From NCBI RefSeq assembly GCF_009923995.1, contig NZ_RFSK01000018.1, forward strand, positions 30,337 through 94,336: a stretch of 64,000 nt of DNA. The letters are read 5' to 3'. This stretch comes from Janthinobacterium sp. (GTDB lineage Bacteria; Pseudomonadota; Gammaproteobacteria; Burkholderiales; Burkholderiaceae_D). Every line of letters begins with the position of its first letter. The stretch's first letter is position 1. The notes beneath the pieces were generated by a model. It saw nothing but the letters and a program-made list of their open reading frames with translations. It did no database searches and had not been told where the DNA came from. Positions 57,319-64,000 of this stretch are shown in pieces. Made by a program: the position numbers and the translations under genes.

Positions 57319-58539
57319 TTGATCGCCATGCCCAAAAATAAGCGCCCTGTCCCCCGTAAATCCGCCAACACGCCTGAAGACAAGGATGAAGCCGTCACGC
57401 GCATGCTGTGCACGATGGCCCTGAACCTGGCGGAACAGGAAGACAGCGAATCGCAGGGCACGGTGCTGGCCGAGCAAGCCGTCGAGTTCGGCCGCATCAT
57501 CCGCAAGGCCTTGAATCAAAAGAAGGATGAAATCCTGTACGACGCCATCGAGCGTTCCAAGTACGAAGACGTGGGCGCCTACCAGTACCTGCGCAGCCAT
57601 ATCGAGGAAGCCGCCTCCATTTCCGTGATCCGCCGCGACAACGCGCCCGCCATGGAAATCAATGCCTTCGTCGTGCCCCTGCTGGTGCAAGGCACAGGCG
57701 GCCTGAAGGAGGCGGACAGCTTCCAGGACCAGGACGCGTTCGAGGCGCTGGTGCAGAGTTTTCAGCAATCCGAGCTGGAAAGCGCCAAGGCCAAGGTGGT
57801 CCTGATGAGCCACGCCTACGACCTCGATGAAATCGACCGCATCACCTACAGCCATCTGCACGAGATGGTGCGCGACGCGCATGCCTCGATGACGGACAAG
57901 AAGATCGTCGCCGCGCCGGGCCTGGAAAGCAGCATCGTGGGCTGGAGCGCAACGGCCTTCGGTGCGCAGGACACGGCCGTCGAGCTGCGCTTCCTGCTGG
58001 GCTTTGCCCTGAAGCGCGTGGACGACCCGTTCTATGCGGAACCGAAGGATGAAGCGGCGCTCGACGCCTGGTTCGACGCCCGCATGGCGCGCTACCAGCA
58101 ATGGACGACGAAAGTGGGCGATCTGGTGAAGCGCTGCCTGGCGCCGGCCGGCGCGGCGCTGGAAGTGAGCTTCTTGTACCAGGACCTGTTCCACGGCGGC
58201 AAGGAACAAGGCATGAGCGAATACGCCATGCTGCAGATGATGTCGGGCATCAACCACGCCCTGGCGGAACACGAGGTGGATGCCGCCGATGCCGCCGTGG
58301 TCGTGGGTCCGGCCGATGAACATGGTGAAATGTTGCTGCGCGTCAACGTCCATGCGGCGGGCGGCGCCCTGCTGCACAGCGCCGACAAGCCGCTGGACCT
58401 GGCCGCCGACCTGCAGGACGAAGTCGACGACATCTGCGACGCGCTGGCCACCATCGGCGTGACGCAACTGTCGGTGGCGCTGCGCTTCGACGCCCAGGGG
58501 CAGCCGCTGGAAGTGCAGGCCTACACCCCGGCCGCCTGA
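57319..58539 (+). CDS. Hypothetical protein, DUF2863-like
   Basis: 406 aa; conserved-looking ORF with long acidic N-terminus; family assignment from memory. Confidence 0.65.
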   Translation: MIAMPKNKRPVPRKSANTPEDKDEAVTRMLCTMALNLAEQEDSESQGTVLAEQAVEFGRIIRKALNQKKDEILYDAIERSKYEDVGAYQYLRSHIEEAASISVIRRDNAPAMEINAFVVPLLVQGTGGLKEADSFQDQDAFEALVQSFQQSELESAKAKVVLMSHAYDLDEIDRITYSHLHEMVRDAHASMTDKKIVAAPGLESSIVGWSATAFGAQDTAVELRFLLGFALKRVDDPFYAEPKDEAALDAWFDARMARYQQWTTKVGDLVKRCLAPAGAALEVSFLYQDLFHGGKEQGMSEYAMLQMMSGINHALAEHEVDAADAAVVVGPADEHGEMLLRVNVHAAGGALLHSADKPLDLAADLQDEVDDICDALATIGVTQLSVALRFDAQGQPLEVQAYTPAA

Positions 58540-58540
58540 C

Positions 58541-60070
58541 TTACCGTTCCAGCTTGAACAGGCTGACCAGCTCTGACAGCTGATGCGCCTGTTCCTGCAT
58601 GGCCTGGGCGGCAGCGGCAGCCTGCTCCACCAGGGCCGCGTTTTGCTGGGTCACGTCGTCCATGCTGATGATGGCCTGGTTGACCTGCGCGATGCCCTCG
58701 CTTTGCTCGTGCGTGGCCGTGCTGATATCGTGCATGAAGGCCGTCACCTTGGCGATGCTGTCGACCACGTGCTGCATCGCGGCGCCGGCCTGGCCGGCCA
58801 GCTCGCCGCCCGCCTCCACCTGCGTCACCGACACGCCGATCAACTCCTTGATTTCCTTCGCCGCGCCGGCCGCGCGCTGCGCCAGGCTGCGCACCTCGCC
58901 CGCCACCACGGCGAAGCCGCGTCCCTGCTCGCCCGCGCGCGCCGCTTCCACGGCCGCGTTCAATGCCAGGATATTCGTCTGGAAGGCAATCGCGTCGATG
59001 ACGCCCGTGATGTCGGCGATCTGGTTTGACGACTGGCGGATGGCGCCCATGGTGTCGACCATGCGCGCCACCACGGCGCCGCCCTGGCGCGCCAGCTGCG
59101 AGGCATCGCCCGCCAGCGCGCTGGCCTGCTGCGCATTGCCCGCATTCTGGCTGACGGTGCCCGTCAGTTCCTCCATCGAGGCCGCCGTCTGCTCGAGCGA
59201 GCTGGCTTGCGCTTCCGTGCGCGCCGACAGGTCCAGGTTGCCGTTGGCGATTTCCTGCGATGCCGTGGCGATGGCCGAGGCGTTGCCGCGGATCTGGCGC
59301 ACGGTGCCGGCCAGGTCCTGCTGCATGCGGGCGATGCTGTGCAGCAGGCTGGCATTGTCGCCTGCCCGCAGGTCCACGGGGGCGGACAGGTCGCGCCCGG
59401 CGATGCGCCGCGTGACGTCGCCCGCGTAGGCCGGCTCGCCGCCCAGGGCGCCCAGCACGCTGCGGATCACCTGCCAGCCCAGCGCCGACATCACGGCCAG
59501 GGCGGCGAGGAAGAACCACAGGAACTGCATGGCCGCATGCCAGAAGGCGTTCTCGATATCGTCATTGAAAAAACCCGTGCCTATCCACCAGCCCCAGGGC
59601 TTGAAGGCGATGATGCCATTCAGCTTGGCGACCAGTTGCCCGTCGCGGCGGCTCTTGACGGAGACGAGGCCCACTTCGCTGCTGGCCAGCGCCTCGACGT
59701 AGGCCTGCGAATCGGGCCGGCCATCCATGGTTTCGCCCTCGGCGATCACGCCGATATTCTTCGGGTTCGGGTGCACCAGGTTCAAGCCGTTCGGCAGGCG
59801 CGCCCAGTAATAGCTTTTGCCGTCATTATTGAGCTGCGTCAATGCCTCCTTGGCGGCCGCCTGCGCCTGCTCGCGCGTCAGGCGGCCAGCCTGCTCTTCG
59901 GCGTGGTAGTGGGCGGCCAGGTGTTCGCCCATCTTGAGCATGTTGACGATCTGCGCCTCGCGGTCATGCCGCATGGCCTGGTACAGATTGCGCAGGCTGT
60001 AGGCGCCCAGCAGGGCCATGCCGAGCAGTGCGGCGCCAACCAGCAGAATCAGGCGGTGAGAGACTTTCAT
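58541..60070 (-). CDS. Methyl-accepting chemotaxis protein with periplasmic Cache domain
   Basis: Cache region [24 protein letters not shown]...[21 protein letters not shown] hairpin [41 protein letters not shown]. Confidence 0.95.
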   Translation of the reverse strand: MKVSHRLILLVGAALLGMALLGAYSLRNLYQAMRHDREAQIVNMLKMGEHLAAHYHAEEQAGRLTREQAQAAAKEALTQLNNDGKSYYWARLPNGLNLVHPNPKNIGVIAEGETMDGRPDSQAYVEALASSEVGLVSVKSRRDGQLVAKLNGIIAFKPWGWWIGTGFFNDDIENAFWHAAMQFLWFFLAALAVMSALGWQVIRSVLGALGGEPAYAGDVTRRIAGRDLSAPVDLRAGDNASLLHSIARMQQDLAGTVRQIRGNASAIATASQEIANGNLDLSARTEAQASSLEQTAASMEELTGTVSQNAGNAQQASALAGDASQLARQGGAVVARMVDTMGAIRQSSNQIADITGVIDAIAFQTNILALNAAVEAARAGEQGRGFAVVAGEVRSLAQRAAGAAKEIKELIGVSVTQVEAGGELAGQAGAAMQHVVDSIAKVTAFMHDISTATHEQSEGIAQVNQAIISMDDVTQQNAALVEQAAAAAQAMQEQAHQLSELVSLFKLER

Positions 60071-60189
60071 GGGTATCCTTTGGAGCAATCAGTGTGCATG
60101 GCTGCGCGCCATCGGCCACGACAGGCGTGGCTATCCCTGCCCGCCAGCCGGCAGCGGCCGGCGGGCAGGCGCGGGGGCGCGCAGGGACG

Positions 60190-60912
60190 CTAGCGTTTGG
60201 GTTTGACGGCGAGATGCGGCATGAAATACTCAGGCCGCAGTTTGCGGGTAATTTCCAGCACCGGCAGCACGTGGTCGAGGTGGCTGCGCATGGCCGTGAC
60301 GGCGTGCTGCGGATCGCCCGAGGCGACCGCTTCCACCACGTCACGGTGTTCGGCCATGACATCGCTCATGCGCCCTGCCAGGGGCAGGGTCAGCTGGCGA
60401 TAGCGGTCCATCTGGGTCTTGGCCTGCAGGATCATGGGCCAGACGCCGGGATAGCCGGACAATTCGGCGAGGGCGGCATGAAAGCTCTCGTCGGTGCGGT
60501 GAAAGCCGCGGATGTCGTTCTGCGCGATGCACTCGGCCTGTGCCGCCAGGATGGCGCGCAGGCTGGCGATGCCTTCCGGCGTCGCCCTTTCCGTGGCCTT
60601 TTCGATGATGGCCGTCTCCAGGGCGCAGCGCACCAGCATGGCTTCTTCCAGCGAATCGAGCGGGATGCGCGCGACAAAGGTGCCCACGCGCGGCAGCACT
60701 TCGATCAGGCCTTCCTCGGCCAGGCGCTGCACGGCTTCATGCACGGGCGTGCGGCTGGTGCCCAGTTCATCGGCCAGTTCCTTTTCCACGATGCGCGTCC
60801 CCGGCAGCATGCTCATGTCGACGATACGCTGGCGCAGCAATCCATACACGCGGCGCGCGGCGCTGACACCGGTTTCGCCATCGGCAGGAGGAAGAGAGGA
60901 CGTCAGATTCAT
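60190..60912 (-). CDS. GntR (FadR subfamily) transcriptional regulator
   Basis: 240 aa; N-terminal wHTH ELGTSRTPVHEAVQRLAEEGLIEVLPRVGTFV; FCD-type C-terminal domain. Confidence 0.93.
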   Translation of the reverse strand: MNLTSSLPPADGETGVSAARRVYGLLRQRIVDMSMLPGTRIVEKELADELGTSRTPVHEAVQRLAEEGLIEVLPRVGTFVARIPLDSLEEAMLVRCALETAIIEKATERATPEGIASLRAILAAQAECIAQNDIRGFHRTDESFHAALAELSGYPGVWPMILQAKTQMDRYRQLTLPLAGRMSDVMAEHRDVVEAVASGDPQHAVTAMRSHLDHVLPVLEITRKLRPEYFMPHLAVKPKR

Positions 60913-60982
60913 AGACTTATTTTAGCGAAACGGCAAAGTTAAACAGGAAAAAACAGTGTAATCGATGATACAGGGTCTGCGA

Positions 60983-61918
60983 TCATCCGGCAGGCATTTC
61001 CGTGCGCGCGATGATGGCGCCGCGCTGGCCGATCACGCAGGCGGCGAGGCGGTGCCCCGCGGCGGCTGCCATGGCTGGCGCTTGTCCCGCCAGCCGCGCC
61101 GCCACATAGGCTGCGCCGAACGAGTCGCCGGCCGCCGTGGTATCGACCACCTTGGCCACCGGCCGGGCCGCGACCTCCTCCACCACGCCGTGGAAACTGA
61201 CGATGCAGGGCTGCGCACCGCGCTTGAGCACGATCTCGGGCACGCCCAGGGCGCCGGTGCGCGCCAGCACCTGCGCCACGTCGGCCGGGCCATACAAGGC
61301 GTCTTCATCATCCAGCGTCAGCAAGGCCAGCGACGACAGGCTCAGTACGCGATGGTAGACCGAGGCGGCCGCATCGGCGCTTTCCCACAGGCGCGGACGG
61401 TAGTTATTGTCGAAGATGATCTGTCCGCCCTGCGCCTGGCACTGCGCCAGGGTCGCCAGCAGCAGTTCACGGTCGGCCGGCGACAGGATCGCCAGGCTGA
61501 TGCCGGACAAATACACGTGGCGCGCACCGGCCAGCTGCTGCAGGATGGCCGGCGCCTGCGGCCCGCGCAGCCAGTGGCGCGCGGCCGAATCGCTGCGCCA
61601 GTAATGGAAGCGGCGCTCGCCCTGCGCATCGGTCTCGATCAGGTACATGCCTGGCAGCTTGTCGGCCAGGCGCTGCACGCAGCGCGTGTCGATGCCCTCG
61701 TCCTGCCAGCTGGCGCACATCTCGTCGGACAGGCTGTCGCTGCCCAGCGCCGTCACGTATGCCACCGCGTGCCGGCCCGCGTCGAGCTGGCGCGCCATGT
61801 ACACGGCCGCGTTCAGGGTGTCGCCGCCAAAGCGGTAGGCCATGGCCTGTTCCTGCTCCGCGCGCTGCAATTCGATCATGCATTCGCCGATGACGAAAAC
61901 GGTTTGTGGTGCTTGCAT
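60983..61918 (-). CDS. kdgK: PfkB-family sugar kinase, 2-keto-3-deoxygluconate kinase-like
   Basis: GECMIELQRAEQ; RFGGDTLNAAVYMARQL; VVDTTAAGDSFGAAYVA. Confidence 0.82.
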   Translation of the reverse strand: MQAPQTVFVIGECMIELQRAEQEQAMAYRFGGDTLNAAVYMARQLDAGRHAVAYVTALGSDSLSDEMCASWQDEGIDTRCVQRLADKLPGMYLIETDAQGERRFHYWRSDSAARHWLRGPQAPAILQQLAGARHVYLSGISLAILSPADRELLLATLAQCQAQGGQIIFDNNYRPRLWESADAAASVYHRVLSLSSLALLTLDDEDALYGPADVAQVLARTGALGVPEIVLKRGAQPCIVSFHGVVEEVAARPVAKVVDTTAAGDSFGAAYVAARLAGQAPAMAAAAGHRLAACVIGQRGAIIARTEMPAG

Positions 61919-62030
61919 TGCGGTGTCCTCCCGATTTTTCATCGATTCAGAGCGGCGCCGCGCCGGCATCCCGAAAGATGGCCGGCGCGGCGCGTGCTAC
62001 ATTTGTGCTACCCGGGCCTGCGTGGCAGGC

Positions 62031-64000
62031 TTACTTCTTGTCCCAGGTCGAACCGAACAGGTTCGACTGGCCGATGGCCGGGAAGTCGACAAAGGCCTTG
62101 CTGCAATCGACCACTTTTTCAACGTCGACCGCCTGCGTCGCCGTGCCGCTGACGGTCACGCGCTCGGCCGCATTGGCGAAGATCGGCAGGTTGGTGCCCT
62201 TGATCGTCAGGTTCGCATCCGACGAGGTCATCGTCGTGGCGTTCGGCGAATCCGTCACCACGTTGTTCAAGGTCATGACCAGCGGATACTGCGGATTGTC
62301 AAAGCCGCCCGTGTTGGCCTTGAAGCCTTGCAGCTTGATGGCCGTGTTGCCCAGAATACGCACGTTATCGAGAGTGATGTCGTGGAAGTTCGGGTACAGG
62401 GGACCTGCCGTCGGCAATGCCTTGGTGCTGTAGTAGGTGGTAAACAACAGCGCATTCTGCGCATCGCGGATGCAGATATTGCGGTAGTGGACGTTGCTCA
62501 CTTCGCCGCCGCGCGCGTAGTCGGACTTGATGCGCAAGCCTTCTTCCGAATGCGTGAACGAATTGTCATACACCTCGACGTTGGTCACGCCCGCATTCGT
62601 TTCGCTGCCGACGGAAATGCCATGGCCCCAGTAGATGTGGTTATGCGCGATGACGATGCCGTGCTTGCGGTCCGAGCGCACGTCGCGCTTGCCGTCGATG
62701 GCGAACAGGCCCGAGCCGGCCGGCGATGGATTGGCGCTGCCTTTCAGTGCCACGTCATCGTCGCCCGTGCTGACGAAGTTATACGCGAAGACGAAGTTCT
62801 TCAGGTAGCCGTCGAACGACATGGCGCCCGTCGACGTGGTCTTGCTGCCCGTGGCCAGCTTGCCGGAAATGGCCTTGCTTGCCGCGCCCGGATCGAAGGC
62901 GTCCGTGTTCTTGACGTTGTCCGCGTTCCAGGTTTCGCCGTTGTACAGCGGGTTGCCGTTGCCGGCCGGGTTGGCGAATGCCGCCAGGGTCGGCGTCTGC
63001 ACCTTCACGCCCCACACCGTCAAGCCATCGACGCCGCTCGGCACGACGTGGAAGTTGGCGCTGTTATTGAGCGAGATGCGGTACAGGGTCAGGTTTTTCG
63101 CGTAGTTGAAGACCATCATGCGGAAGTTCGACTGCGAGCCCGTGCCCGTCACGCCGTTCTGCACCATGTTGCCCAGGAAGGCCAGGTCCCACCAGCTCAT
63201 GTTGCGCGCCGACGATTTGGAATCGACGATGGTGCCGCCGTTATCGCACGACACGCCGTCGGCCGCCTGCTTGCCGGTGGCATACATGGCGTAGGTGTTC
63301 GAGCAGGTCATGTCGACCTTCATCAGCGGATACAGCTTGTTGGTGGTGACGATTTCCGCGTAGGCGCGGCTGTCGATCGAGCCATCGCCCATGACGGCCG
63401 AGTTGACCAGGTTGGAGCCGTTGATCAGCGCCGAGCAGTTGCCCGAGCTGCCAGCCTTGCTGGAGCTGACGGCCGTGTTGCCGCAGTACGGGCCGGCCGG
63501 ATTCGGCGAGTAGGTGGTGACGTCGCGCGAGGCGTACAGGGTCACGCCCTTGTCGATCCACAGGGTCACGCCCGACGGCAGGGTCAACGGACCGCTGATG
63601 AAGCCATCGCCCACGCCGGAGCTGTTGACCACCAGGCGCACGGCAAACTTGCTGCCGCGGTATTCCGGCTTGGCCAGTTCTTCGCCCGACACGCCGGCGA
63701 TATTCACGTTCTTGACGTTGGCGGTCTTTTGCGCGGCCGTGGCGGCGGCATCGGCGGCGGCGATCTTCGCGCCCACTTCGGCATCGACGGCAGCGCCGCA
63801 GGCGTCCAGCGCGGCCTGGATGCGGGCCTGGTCCGGATTGGCCGTGGCGGTGGTGACTACCGCGCCCACGCCCGGTTTCGACGGATCGGCTTCCGGCGGC
63901 AGCGAGCCGTCCGGACGGCGCACCAGGTTGCTCGACGCTTCCAGGGTGGCGCACACCTGCGTGTCCTTCGGCAGGGTTGGCTCTGCCGGCAGGTCCGGGT
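62031..64000 (-). CDS. Glycoside hydrolase family 28 (polygalacturonase-like), 5' end truncated by the window
   Basis: Frame continues past the GTG at 63956 to the edge (PDLPAEPTLPKDTQVCATLEASS...). GH28-type STGDDDVALKGS, HGISVGSE, and beta-helix repeats. Confidence 0.9.
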   Translation of the reverse strand, partial: PDLPAEPTLPKDTQVCATLEASSNLVRRPDGSLPPEADPSKPGVGAVVTTATANPDQARIQAALDACGAAVDAEVGAKIAAADAAATAAQKTANVKNVNIAGVSGEELAKPEYRGSKFAVRLVVNSSGVGDGFISGPLTLPSGVTLWIDKGVTLYASRDVTTYSPNPAGPYCGNTAVSSSKAGSSGNCSALINGSNLVNSAVMGDGSIDSRAYAEIVTTNKLYPLMKVDMTCSNTYAMYATGKQAADGVSCDNGGTIVDSKSSARNMSWWDLAFLGNMVQNGVTGTGSQSNFRMMVFNYAKNLTLYRISLNNSANFHVVPSGVDGLTVWGVKVQTPTLAAFANPAGNGNPLYNGETWNADNVKNTDAFDPGAASKAISGKLATGSKTTSTGAMSFDGYLKNFVFAYNFVSTGDDDVALKGSANPSPAGSGLFAIDGKRDVRSDRKHGIVIAHNHIYWGHGISVGSETNAGVTNVEVYDNSFTHSEEGLRIKSDYARGGEVSNVHYRNICIRDAQNALLFTTYYSTKALPTAGPLYPNFHDITLDNVRILGNTAIKLQGFKANTGGFDNPQYPLVMTLNNVVTDSPNATTMTSSDANLTIKGTNLPIFANAAERVTVSGTATQAVDVEKVVDCSKAFVDFPAIGQSNLFGSTWDKK

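Noticed and set aside
1-64000. CRISPR arrays, tRNA/rRNA genes, intact IS elements or prophage
   Set aside because: No regularly spaced direct repeats, tRNA-like cloverleafs, rRNA-like stretches, transposases or integrases were recognised by eye. A tRNAscan/ISfinder run would be needed to exclude them formally.

Overview
A GC-rich (AT-poor intergenic) bacterial chromosomal window. Gene content and protein style suggest a Janthinobacterium-like Oxalobacteraceae (inference only). No rRNA, tRNA, CRISPR array or intact transposon was recognised.

Main blocks, left to right:
- argH, and a convergent ACT-domain-like gene.
- A secreted M4 (thermolysin-like) metallopeptidase, followed by a tightly coupled 10-gene operon encoding a non-canonical type II secretion/type IV pilus-like machine (F-E-L/M-N-O-P-D and three pseudopilins).
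- An M24 peptidase, and a decayed chemoreceptor remnant.
- A large phenylacetate catabolism cluster (paaABCDE-G-H-I-K-J, an embedded HAAT-type ABC transporter, paaY, paaZ, a terminal amidase, and divergent paaX). No recognisable paaF was seen.
- M14 carboxypeptidase; a TonB receptor with a predicted exported PLP enzyme; pmbA, yjgA/darP, mog, an esterase, and an S1C protease.
- CMD-like and FAH-family genes; a serine hydrolase; MFS with a divergent KamA-family radical SAM enzyme.
- A stand-alone Cache protein with an MCP; a 3-methyladenine glycosylase; HDOD; a DUF2863-like protein; a second Cache-MCP.
- The edge of a pectin/uronate module (GntR, KdgK-like kinase, GH28 polygalacturonase truncated by the window end).

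The best candidate for an under-described system is the 6.2-14.8 kb secretion-like operon with its adjacent M4 protease. Also notable are a family of stop-codon-proximal palindromic repeats and several small gene pairings of unknown role.
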